From: Microplitis mediator
Lineage: Eukaryota > Arthropoda > Insecta > Hymenoptera > Braconidae
Direction of reading: 5' to 3'
Length of the DNA: 64,000 nucleotides
NCBI RefSeq assembly: GCF_029852145.1
Contig: NC_079973.1
Span: 434,001-498,000 of the forward strand
Made by a program: the position numbers and the translations under genes. The notes under the pieces were generated by a model that was not told where the DNA came from, made no database searches, and worked only from the letters and a program-made list of their open reading frames with translations. The stretch's first letter is position 1. The number at the start of each line of letters is the position of its first letter. Shown here one piece after another: positions 26,524 to 37,756 of the stretch.

Positions 26524-28457
26524 TTAATACAATTTATCTAAGAAAACATTTATGAGAGAGTTATTATTCTGATTAAGTCTAGAAAAAACAGCCATTGCAG
26601 CTACGGGATTTTCAACTACATCCAAAAGAGTTTTTTTTGAACCATCTGGCAAACTATTCTTTACGTAATCATCGGCCCAAACTTCAAGATTGCGATCGTT
26701 ATTTGATGCTATTACTCGGCCTATGTGTACAAGTAATTGCGGAGGGCGGATTTTTTCTTCTTCAAAAACAGTTTCAGTGAAGTACATTAATGCCTAAAAT
26801 AAAGTGAATTATTTAGAGAAGATTATAGTATACTATATTATACACCGAGTGAGGAAAATTGGACATCCCGATTCCCGTGGTTGCCACCTTTGCCTTCGGC
26901 TCGGGAATGTAATTATTAATTTCCTCCCTTGGTGTATAGTATACTATTTGAAAAATATAAATTACCTGAAACAAACAACTTCCGGCTTCTGTTTTAGCAA
27001 CATAATAGCTTTCATTTTCTTTCATGTATCGAAAAACAACATTTTCGTTATAAAAAACTTCTGAATTGCTGAGTTGTCGTCCTAAACTAAATATACGCAA
27101 AGGTAAAACCAATCTATTTTTTTCAAATTGAGAACAAATAGTGACTTTCAGGCATTTAAAATTACTATTCAAATATAAATGATCGACTCCATAATCGTAG
27201 CGTCTGACCATTTCATTGAAATTATTAATTGTGTAATAAGTTTTATGCTCGTCGATCTCTGAGTGATTTTTGAAAATCTCAAGATTCACAGTATCAATGC
27301 CATTGAACTCACGGCAATCAGTGTAATTGACCGAAGTAAATGGCGCTGATGGATCATCATCAACATATGTCAGAAGTCTATCGACTATTTTCACATTATC
27401 ATTGTATTTTAATATTCCAGCATCAAGAACATCACCTGGTTGCACATTTGTCCATGATATTTTTTCACTATCAATTGATAATTTTGGCTCTGGTAATTTT
27501 GGCAACGACTTCAGCCTCATTCCAAAAACATAATGTCTTTTAATGTCTCTCAAAATGTCTACTTGATTAATTCTTGGGAAATGACAAAAAGTAAAGAGTG
27601 AATTTTCCGAAGAGTCCAAAAAATTATTCATCCAATTTTCAAACCCGCTATTATTGCTGGCAGTTATCACGCGGCTTTTATGAACAAAAGATTCAAAAAA
27701 ATAATCGTTATTCATTATCGATTCGGTTTCATCAACTTGATCACAAACTTTAGCATTATTTACGAAAACCTGAAATTTAATTAAACAATGAATTCAAAGT
27801 TAATTATTCATTACCGAAATGGTTTGGCCGATCGGTCTAAGACACCAGACTCGAAAGAGTCTTTGACTCCTTATATCTTACTTGTAATAGACAATCTCCG
27901 GCGGTAATTGATGATACGTAATGTGTCTCATTATTTTTTTTGAATCTCAAAATACCGGTTACGTTATATCGGATTCTATAATTAAAGTTGTTACTAATTA
28001 ATGAACAATAACTTTCATTAAGTACTTCAGCGTCCACATGTTGTTCTTCTGTTATTTTGCATAATTTAACAATTCCATATGAATAATTATTGTTAATATA
28101 TTTTTTATCAATACCAAAAATGTCTTGTAATTTACTTCCATCGTGAAATATACTTGATGGATCAAATTCTTCGTAATTTATAGTTATTTCTGGATAGAAA
28201 TACTGCCTTAAAAACTCAAGGGGCTTACAAGATGTTTTATACACCCTTATATAATCCGCGTAATTATCATTTCTGACAAATTTATTTTTACTTTTACCGT
28301 TAAATATATCTCCGATACGGTCAGCTGACTTTGAATTAAAATAATCTATATCAATTGTATCACCAGCAGATAATTCAACCAGTGGTACTTTTACGGCATT
28401 GATATTAACCGACAGTGCAATGGAAATTAATAATATTTTAATAATATTTTTGTGCAT
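26524..28457 (-). CDS. G1: secreted two-module protein of unknown function
   Basis: Exons 28457-27882, 27769-26966 and 26793-26524 join in phase 0 to give 549 residues. ATG 28457 follows a good TATA box. Residues 1 to about 21 are a signal peptide ending near NINA, as in G5. Module A: GDTIDID, KTSCKPL, VKLC, NNETHYVSSITAGDCLLQ (to residue 192), then VFVNNAKVC, FVHKSRVITAS and LPKLP (281-285). Module B: QPGDVLD, YTDC, FKCLKVTICS, NESYYVAKTEAGSCLFQ (to 460), then ALMYF, HIGRVIASNN and a terminal LDKLY. The closest match by eye is G5 in module A. Intron 2 contains a small inverted-repeat element that remains open in frame, so the unspliced frame continues for 50 codons. It is the first gene of the array; only 293 bp separate its stop from the G2 start. 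Function is unknown. Confidence 0.85.
26825..26947. mobile_element. Small inverted-repeat element in G1 intron 2
   Basis: ATAGTATACTATATTATACACC at the left and GGTGTATAGTATACTAT at the right are inverted, and the pairing continues into GAGTGAGGAAA against TTTCCTCCCTT. About 123 bp long, MITE-like, and non-coding apart from being free of minus-strand stops in the G1 frame. It accounts for most of the 172-bp intron. Confidence 0.7.
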
Positions 28458-28478
28458 TTTAAATTATTTTATTTTCAC

Positions 28479-28512
28479 TGTGAACTGCTGCTGAAGCGGC
28501 CGGTCTTTTATA
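28479..28512 (-). promoter_or_regulatory. G1 core promoter (TATAAAAG and initiator)
   Basis: TATAAAAG (28512-28505, minus strand) lies about 30 bases upstream of a GCAGTTCACAGT stretch containing two CAGT initiator-like cores (about 28487 and 28480). The leader before ATG 28457 would be about 25 bases. It is the strongest promoter match in the array. Confidence 0.55.
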
Positions 28513-30554
28513 TTCCGTAAAATCAATTTTAATTCATCAATAATTTTTTTTTATTGGCATCACGCGAAGCTTCGTGTTTAATTTTTATTTATATAAAATA
28601 TATTTAATTGGTATTACAGCCATTTATAATTAATTAAAATATTTAATAATCACCGGGATTTTTTTCTATTTAAAAAAAAAAAAAAAAAAAAATACATTTT
28701 TAGTGCCATAAATAAATAAAATAATTATGATATTTCCGTGAGTAAATTTAAAACCCAGTATTAATGTCGGTAAGTAACAGCTGAGTAATAACTAAACAAT
28801 GAGCTGATCAGCTCAGTGATACTTACAGCAGCTGAAATTAGCAATAATTATAATAATACAATAAAAAGTATTGATAATCAGGAGCTTATTCGCACTTGGG
28901 GCGATTAATCCGTCAGGTTTGCGTTCGTGCCAGCGCAAGTAGCGATCCCGACTTACCTCCAGTGACCTCTTGATGTATCGTGAAACGCCAGAGGTCACTG
29001 ATGTCAAGTCGTGGCTCTCGACTATTTACTGCTGGGCTACGATCCTAAGAGAAAAGAGCTAACCAGGCGGTTCGTCTTTAAGCCAGAATTTATTCATCAG
29101 AAGCTCATAATTTTATCATCAATCCACCGAAGCCTTATAATGTACTCGCTAGTCAGGGCTCGCTATCGGAACCCATTATTTATAATTACTTAATGTTTAA
29201 TTTAATTTAAACTTAAGTCAATAAAATTAAATAATGGTGATTATTAAATTTTGCACACCGCACACCCCATGCTGCACACCACACGCGGTGTGCAATAATT
29301 TTGATAAATGTTAAAAAAGGTATTTAGCTGTGTAACCAGTTTTGAAAGTAGGCTTAGCGTGTTGTGTAGGTTGTAAAGCATATATTGACAAAACAAATAA
29401 AGGGATTGTAAAAAAATATTTAAATGAGATGCTAGGAGAACGAGAACACGCATTGCACACGGTTCTAAGAAGTGATAAGACACCAAGAGTGATGATGTTG
29501 TTGGATCGGGCGTTAACGGTGTATGTGTAACAGGTCGGTAAGTTTCTTCAAGCCGTATGAGGATTTTTTAGATGAAACGCACACGCTGAAATAGTTGTAG
29601 TCTCAGCTAGGTACATATTTAATCGGCCCATGTATTTATATATTATAGAGAGAATTAAATCTAGTGATAGCCTTATTCAACGTATTTATAAGTGTGGATA
29701 TGGGATTTAAATTGATGGTTATTGAGATTTGTGGGCACGTTGTATTTATGCTTTGCTCAAGTGATAACGTGCAAATGAGAAATCTCATGCTTTAGTTTTT
29801 CCATACTACTGGACTTGCGTGACTATTCGCGATAAGCTCATTGGATTTTTATTTTAATGCAGGTCGAAAGTTCTTCAATAAGTTCATTTTTATGAGCAAA
29901 CTAGTGAGTAGTAGATTATAAAAATACCCGTTTTATCATCAAAATTTCGAATGAAATTTCTTTTGTATTTTGTCTCTGGTGATAATTTCGACCAAATTTT
30001 GAAATAATCCAAATTTATTTTTTCAATAAATTTTACATTTTTATTTTAAGAAATAAGAATATTAAATTGTGCATCATTACTTTTTTTCCACGTCATTAAA
30101 TTTCCACGTAGTTAGAAAATTTTAATGTTTATTTGATGATTCTAGAGTGGAAAGCCCGTGAAAAAAAATTCGGCTATCAATAATTATTTATTTATTTTAT
30201 ATTACGACAGTACTTACCCACATTACGTTTATGGTTTCACTTGTAATTAAAAAAATTTAAGAGTTTGTTTAACGATAACTATTTAGTCAGCCCATAAAAA
30301 AAAATAATAGGCTTTTGATTATTATTCAGATAAAAATTTATTTTAAAAATACTATTGCACGTTAACTTGAATCTAAATTGGCTATAAAGTGAATATTAGA
30401 TGAAATTTTCGAAGCGTTTTAAATAGTATTGAATGATGTAATGAGGGAATTGAAAAAATGACTAAGTTCAGAGCAATAGGAAACCCCGATGTGAACCTAC
30501 GGCGAAGAGTACAGCGTACTCATGACGTTACCGAGTAGTCAGCATGTAGATATG

Positions 30555-30586
<32 letters not shown>

Positions 30587-31069
30587 CATTACATTATCCT
30601 CAATCGAGTGTAGTACACAAAGTCTCGTCTTGAGATAAACTTTGGCGATAGAATCCCCATGTAATAAGTGTATATATACGGGTTCGCGACGTACGTGAGA
30701 ATCGGGACGGTTACGCGATCGCGAAGACGTTCCCGCGATCGCCTCGCCCTCAACCGAGTCAGCTGCCGCTGTTGGTATAGCTGCTATAAACCGCCTTGCC
30801 CGAGTATCTCTCTTTCTCGCGTAAGTGACTCTAAGCTACCTGCGCAATACCTCCAGCCATAATACTATACCTTATACATAAATTTATTATAACTTATAAT
30901 AGTTTCTGTAAGTAGATAATCAATTTGCCAATCAGACACGTTCTATTTCGATACTTTGAGGATTCCGTCTCAGAATATTTATCAATTCTTTTTTTTTCAC
31001 AATTCAAAAAAAAATAAAATTTTATTTTTGCTGGTTTGAAATTTCGGATAAAATATTTTCATTCATTTA
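28513..31069. other. Non-coding DNA upstream of the array
   Basis: No additional family member occurs upstream of G1. Visible elements are a perfect 14-bp palindrome GAGCTGATCAGCTC (28801-28814), an inverted pair AGTGACCTCT/AGAGGTCACT (about 28959-28998), a GCACACC-rich patch (29252-29292), a TA repeat (about 30545-30587) and a GC-rich patch with two GCGATCGC sites (30715-30742). The frame at 29339-29530 is discussed among the rejected items. Confidence 0.45.
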
Positions 31070-31370
31070 ATATCTCATTAACTAATTAACATAAGTAGAC
31101 GTCATGTATGGTCTTTGGATAGGAAATTTAATTTCCTACAATTTTTGTCTCCTTCAAAAATTGTCTAAAATTAATCATTCACATGATAAAGTCATTCAAA
31201 GTCCTGAAATGAAAAAAAACTACCCGAGAGTTTAAATGGCTGTAACTTTTAAGTTTTTAATTTTCAAAATTTTTGTAATGAGACAAAAATTGTAGGAAAT
31301 TAAATTTCCTATCCAACGTACATATATAACATATATTTTACTTATGCTTTTAATGAGATGTGGGCAATTG
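31070..31370. repeat. Foldback repeat family B, copy 1
   Basis: TTGGATAGGAAATTTAATTT followed by CCTACAATTTTTGTCTC (about 31115-31153) recurs inverted about 130 bases later (about 31281-31319), so the element is a long imperfect palindrome. Diverged copies of the same arms lie at 33680-33998, 41278-41790 and 45631-45945. It is non-coding; I infer a non-autonomous DNA element. Confidence 0.7.
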
Positions 31371-32439
31371 ATATGTGAGTTCAAAATTTTGATTAAATTT
31401 GTGCAGTTGAATTTTTAAGTTTTTTTATTTTCTTACAAAAAATGTAATTGGCATTGAATAAATAATATTTACAGTTACTGAGGGCAAAGAATGTTGCATT
31501 GAGGGTAAGAGTTGGTTACGGTACAGAATGTAATGGAAGATACAGAGAAAGAATCATTGCAAGTAACGAGAAAATAAAAACATTATAGGTATCTAGAGAA
31601 GCTGCTTCCTCGTACCGAGCCACGCCTTGTGGTCACACACGACAATACATGTATAATGTGCACGCGATCATCTTATTTTATCTATTTTATTTTCATTTAT
31701 TCATCTATCATGTTACTCGCATTCTTAAAATAATTAACTTTTTATATTCCACTTCAATAAATTAATTGCTCTCAAGTATTTCAGTTAAAAATACTCAGTA
31801 TTTTTTTTTAAATCGATATCGAGCTGAAAAAATTAACAAGCTATTAAACGAGTTATTAAAATATCTCGAAGTATTTGAATGCCTACAATTTAATAATAAG
31901 ATTAAAAAAAAAATTATTTATTTATTATTGATGAGGAAAATGATTGAGCCGTCATCTCGCCCGCGGAAAACAATACGACAGTTTAAGAGGCGGTAATAAA
32001 GTGTCCGAGTCCGAGAGGCATAAGAAGGTGGAGGAGGTACCAGGTGATAACTAACTGTTGACTTGAGAGTACTTGGTGCTTGTAAGCAGATATCCGCGCG
32101 AATAAACCGTCAAAACGCAGCAACACACTACCATCTGTAGACTAGACACATTACATTTGCTGCTAGCGATAAACTTTATTCGATCCTATGTACTAGTCAT
32201 CAGTTCTTGTATCCCTATATAGATTTATTTATTTATGTCTCTTCTTTTTACTCTTATTATTATTATCGTCATTATCATTATGTGGCTCACAATTGACCTT
32301 AAATTTAATGTCAAGTGACTAAACGATCATTTCAACCGCGAATATAAAAGCTCGAATGCTTTTTTTATAATGAATTTTTCATTTCTGCTTACCGATTAGA
32401 CTCTACTGTGCGCAATTACTTTTTTTTTTTTATTGCACT
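31371..32439. other. Non-coding, no recognisable feature
   Basis: A+T-rich with a short GC-richer patch near 31950-32130. The 76-codon frame at 31766-31996 is lysine/isoleucine-rich low-complexity translation and is not supported as a gene. Confidence 0.45.
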
Positions 32440-32960
32440 CCGCGGGTAAAAATATTTAGCCGAAAAAAGGCCGAAAAGACTAAATCCTACCGAAATCATA
32501 CGATTTTAGTAAAAGAGCCCTAAATTTACACAGAAAAAAAGGATTTCTTGGCGCAAAAAACTTTTACTCACGCCAAGAAAATTTTTACTTGTCCTAAGAA
32601 ATTTTTCGCATTATGAATTGAAAGCGTAAATTTTCTTGGGGCGAGAAAAAATTTTCTTGAGTCAAGAAAAAAATTTTTAGGGCAAGAAAAAATTTTTTGT
32701 CCTAAGAAAATTTTCGTTTTCATTTCATAATGCAAATTTTTTCTTGTCCCAAAAAATCCTTCTTTTCTGTGTAGTCGAAATCACGCCAAAGCCGAATAAT
32801 TTCATTAGAAAAGGCCGAAGTTAATTGAAAACACGCCGAAATTTTATTATTCTTAATAAACAAGCCGATAATTTGAGTTTGCCGACAATAAAATTATAGA
32901 ACTTGGAAAAATTTCAAGTTTTCGACCATTTTTCGGTCTAGATAGTTCCCGGCTTTTTTT
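32440..32960. repeat. Dispersed repeat family I, copy 2 (interrupted)
   Basis: The left part (GGGTAAAAATATTTAGCCGA onward to 32528) and right part (GTCGAAATCACGCCAAAGCC onward from 32774) align as neighbours in the 5.0-kb copy, showing that the TA-flanked MITE at 32529-32771 inserted here. Confidence 0.65.
32529..32771. mobile_element. TA-flanked MITE, GGATTTCTTGGCGC family, copy 1
   Basis: The 243-bp element has CACAGAAAAAAAGGATTTCT at the left and the inverse with few changes at the right (CCTTCTTTTCTGTG), flanked by TA on both sides. The interior is a series of TTTTCTTGGGxCAAGAAAA-like palindromes. A close copy lies at 44031-44274. It is non-autonomous and Tc1/mariner-like by its TA target site, and is nested in a family I repeat. 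Confidence 0.85.
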
Positions 32961-33679
32961 GGCTTGAAAAAACAAAATAAAAAATTGATAATTGGAAAGA
33001 GTGAAAAATTTTTTGAAAAAAATTCAATTTATGAACAGCTTAGAGTAAAAATATATGATTAATTTGATATAAGTATAGATAATCTTATCGAATGAATTAA
33101 AGGAGTAAAAAATGATAATTTAGCAGTAAATCCTCTTGGAATAGACATCAGCTGAAGTACAAAGCAGATAAGAAGTAAATGTGATAGTGTATGTACTGTA
33201 GAGTATGAGTAAGTAAAGAGAGAAAGGTATGATCGTTACTGGTCCCGGCAGTTGTGTAGGTCCAGTCGCCCTTGTCGAGAGGCCCGAGGCACGGGCGTGG
33301 GCCTTTCACTCCTGCCATCCGCGTATCGTTTCTACAGATATACGAGTGCACTTATACACATCAAACATAAACACGCTTATTCAACCAACTACTTTGTTGT
33401 TATGTAGAAAACGCGCTCTACCTCTACCTCTGTCTCTATCTCTGCCTACTCCGAGACCTCGTGTCCTCTACTTTTGCTTCAGCCTCTTCGTCTCGACAGT
33501 GGCACTAAAATTTATTCCACATATTTACGATCACTCATATCATCCGGCCGTCCAATCTCTATAAAATACCTTCCGTAAATATTATTTAAACCAAAGCCAC
33601 TGGAATTTTTTTTTATCCATCACTTTGCGACATTTATTCATAAATTTAAAACTCTGTTATGTCAAATCATTTATTTTAT
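32961..33679. other. Non-coding with CTCTACCTCTGTCTC-type repeat
   Basis: Pyrimidine-rich short repeats (about 33416-33460) and a GC-richer patch. Opposed open frames at 33148-33351 and 33229-33564 arise from the GC-rich composition and have no protein features. Confidence 0.45.
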
Positions 33680-33998
33680 TGATCATATTCTCGTAACTGA
33701 TCAAGATAAATAGATATCATTAGAGGTTTTTAGAAAGGAAATTTTATTTCCTACAACTTTTGTTTCAACAAAAAATACCGTGAAATCGATAGTTTTTGAG
33801 CTATAGGCGTTTCAAGTCTTTGAAAAAATTAATTTGTACTGAAAAAAATTATTTAGATCTCGAAAACGACTGTAACTTGTAAATTCTTGGGCCCAGAGTA
33901 TTTTTCAAAAGAACTTAAGTTGTAGATTATCAAATTTCCTGTAAAATGACCTCATACAATAAATGTTTATCAGATATACTTTGTGAGATATCGGTAAT
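33680..33998. repeat. Foldback repeat family B, copy 2
   Basis: The left arm (AGAAAGGAAATTTTATTTCC then TACAACTTTTGTTTC) and a more decayed inverted right arm (AAGTTGTAGATTATCAAATT, ending GAGATATCGGTAATTAAA) match the other family B copies. Confidence 0.6.
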
Positions 33999-36900
33999 TA
34001 AAGTTTAATTTATATTGCACGGTTTAATCCGAACGATGATTTGTTGAATTTTTTTGTAGCTTTCACTGTAATACGTTATCACCACTCGTGTACAAGTGTT
34101 GTATAATTAAAAAATAAATGTAAAAATATATATGTGCATATATCGGTTATAATTGTAATGAATTAGAATAGTGAGACAGCATAAAAAAAATAATAAAATT
34201 CATGACCTTCGATTAATCACGACTAAGCGATCTGAAACCGCGATTGCAGTGTTAAACACTGGCCGATTATACGAGCTATTATGTTAAGATACGGATAGAT
34301 ATGTACATAAAAGTATAGTCGGGAGAGAGTATAAGCTAGTGGTAACGACGACGGCGGAACGATATTGCTTATTAACTTTGTCCGAGAGAGTTTTATCCGG
34401 TGAGACTCGGGCTCAGACTCGTATCGGGCTACTCTGGTGTGGCTCTACTACTTTATATTTACCTGTACCGAGTAGAGGACTAACGGGTATGGACTGCACT
34501 GATGGTGTTCATATGCTTAGCTGTGGCACACACCATTGCATTTCCTAGGAGTTACAGCGAGTAAATAAAAGATGTATCGGTATAGTTTTAGATTTATCTT
34601 TATGTATACGTATTATAAAACGTAGGACCGGTTGCAGATATCTCGCCCCGGATTATCCGTTAATACCGATCCCAGTACAGTTATATACGTATATATAAAT
34701 TTATTATTATTATTATTTGGATTATTATTGCTATTATGCATTCTGACATTTATCGCTCATTAAATGATAATGGATCCGCGAATTGATTATTTTCTGTTCT
34801 TGTATTTTTTTTATTCGCGAAATTTCTCTGAACAAATTTCTGCGCTACAGTTATTTTTTTTTTTCTAGCGTAAGTCAATGAGTCCCAATTTTAGACAGCG
34901 ATCCTGACCAAAATTATGGTCCGAGTTGTAAGTCGGTAGACTTCGAGGTTATCCGACACGTCCTTGGGACAAACTTTGGCACAAAGAAGTGTAGGAAAAT
35001 AATTATTTTTCTTGGCACAGACCCGTGAGTCTCGATTTTGGGTACAATTTCTACAGAATCTCGTAGACGTCGACTCTAGCCACGACCGCGTTTTCGGCCG
35101 GATGTATTTTCCGCCCCGTTACATCAAAGCCCTTTCAAGGAAATTTCTATTCGCCGCAGTCCATAAAAAATCCGTGTTTTTCATTCTCCCCAGGCCCTGT
35201 TCTGCCCTTTCTCACTCTATTTTTGCATAAAAACTGGACGGGCCATATTTTACTTCAATTCAAAGGCTTCGTAATAAATTTAAAAATAACAAAAATTTCC
35301 ACAAGAACATACTCTTGTAAATGCACTTAATTAGCTAGCAGAGTCATTGTGCAGCGCAAAATGAAATGAGTTAAGTCTGAGTATAAAATGATGTAGCGCC
35401 ATTCATAACATAAAGTTCATTCATAATCGTATCTTATTACAAACAGTAGCGATGTCACGGGGGCTAAAGCAGAAGCGAGACAGCAGAAGCGAGTTTTACA
35501 TTTGTAAGTGTTATAATGTTCCAACACACTACATAGAGTACAGAGCCGTTAAAGTAGCGAGTGAGTAGTGCAACAGCGAGGTACGTTTTGAGTGCCATTA
35601 AACACCTCCGTGTCATCCGGCCATTCAAATAGACTCTACCTCTACCTCTACCTCTACCTCAATACTATACTAGCTCACTTACTTCACTTATATTACTAAG
35701 TACATCCGTACATTAATACACTGATACATTGATACACTAAATGTATCTGCATTCATTCTATGCACCTACGCTCGTCTAATACAAGTATCGCAGGGGTCGC
35801 TATTCATTACCTTTGTGAATTCACCTTTTCAGCCCACGGTTTGTACGAACGGGTTTAAAATAACACCCATACCATCCTCGTTTGTTTTTCTTTTCTTTTT
35901 TTTTTTTTTTTTTTGAATTCGTCTTACACTCTCTCACCTTATTTATAAATACACACCCGAGCTTGCATTACATTAGCTCTTTTGAGTTTAAAATAAAATT
36001 CATCGGATAGAGTATAGATCGGTGTGCATTTATCACACACATGATTTAATGTCTCGAGATGTTTAAGGTGGCTTTAAACTTGACTCGGTTGAGATTTTAC
36101 CCCAACGTGGGCGTTTTAACGTCTCGCCAAACGCGAAACGAAAAGATAAACCTCTTAGCTGGTGTGCTCTGTTATGCGCAATGGTGTGCATTTCAATGAG
36201 AGAAATGTTGAGCACAAATGGACGACGGGGTGTCTTTTAAAGATAATATATATATTTCTGTTTCTGTTTCTGTTTCTACGTACACTTTAGCTCACGATTT
36301 AATGACTCATGATAATTTTTAGTTTTACTTTAAATAGTAACATACAAATCAGGTGTGCCGAGCCTTTCTCTTTATTATTACAGGATTAATATTAAACGGT
36401 TTTTCGACTCCACTGTGACCTAATGACAGTCACTGTTCAGTCGACAAAAGATTTGTTTATTTAATATTATTTTATTATATAAACAAGTAATTATATTGTT
36501 TATTGTAATTAGCGGCGATGATTTTGACTTTTTTGGTCTAGATCTTTGTATCGCCTAGATCGGATTAGGCTGCTCCGAGAAACTTTCTAAAGAAACAAAA
36601 AAGATGCCCTTTTTAATATATAAATAATATATATTGCATTTCACTTCTGATTAAAAACCGGTAGGAGTTAACGGCCCACGTATTTCACTTGTCTCCATCA
36701 GTCTTGTGTATCCGTCGATATTTATAATATATTTATTTAAAATAATAATAAATATGACTGAAGACATCATCGACTGGCATCTCTGAGAAACTTTTGATTT
36801 ATTTTCTATTTATAAATGCCCAATGTCAATTATTTTATTTATTTGCCATAGATATCATACTTAAAAGTTATTTATATATTTATTTAACAGCCAATGTGTG

Positions 36901-37756
36901 ATATTGACAACTGAACTTAATTGCTACCGCGTGATATCGCTCGTAAAAAAAAAGGCTAATAGATTAATAGATGTCGGCGAAAAGTAATGGCACCGATAAT
37001 GATAAATTTAATTGCCGTAATTAAATAATAAAATGTAGATGATAGTGGGTGGAGTCCATGCCCGTGTCCGCGTCGGCATCGGCATCGGCATCAGCATCAT
37101 CAGAGTTAACAACAAATGCTGAGTGAGACTTGCTCAACTAGATGTCCTCGAGAGTTATCGCGATAAGAAAGGCCATCCTGAGGACACGCCTAAGCTCCGG
37201 TTCGAGGTGTGATAAGCATCGAGAATTCTAGTTCTTAGTTGTGGAAGGAAGGCCGCGGGGTAGAGGGACCGTAAAATAAGTTACTGAGTAGAATAATCGT
37301 ACATAGAAGCATAGCGAGGATCTATTGCATGCCCGCGCTTTTCGAATACCACAGCACTGGGCACATACTGGGCATGGGCATGGTGTGCATGCTGTCCATG
37401 TGTGCATGCGGTGTGGCTTATCAGGCATTACCGATGATCGTGAATCGACCCCGTTTGTGAGACTAAGACTTACGAGCCTGTCGACATCTATTCCGTTATA
37501 TCTTCCGTGCGTTAAGTGGGAGCTGATTCTTCTTCGCCTCCTTCTTCTTCTTCTTATTCTTATTGGTCATCTTCATTATTTTATTTGTGCCGCGGCCATT
37601 TCTCTTTGTAATCTCATTATATTCATTTTGAATTATGGCCAATGTTGAGTTACTGCTGCTAAATAAATTATAAGAATTTCTTAATTAAGTAGAAATAAAA
37701 AATGCACACCTCGAAATTTTTTCACGGAAATCGGTGATAAAAAAAAATAATCAGTA
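33999..37756. other. Non-coding with several simple repeats
   Basis: CTCTAC repeats (about 35635-35660), a CTTTTTTTT run (about 35890-35915), a TTTCTG repeat (36258-36276) and a GGCATC repeat (37074-37095). GC-richer patches at 34320-34560 and 37040-37450 give short frames on both strands that do not look like proteins. No gene is supported. Confidence 0.45.

Noticed and set aside
29339..29530. Frame of about 60 codons with mixed, protein-like composition (ending DRALTVYV)
   Set aside because: It starts at a TTG, has no recognised homologue or adjoining exons and is too short. It might be a fragment of a transposon gene, but this cannot be supported.
33229..33564. 111-codon plus-strand open frame
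   Set aside because: GC-rich and CTCTAC-repeat sequence that is open on both strands, with no family resemblance.
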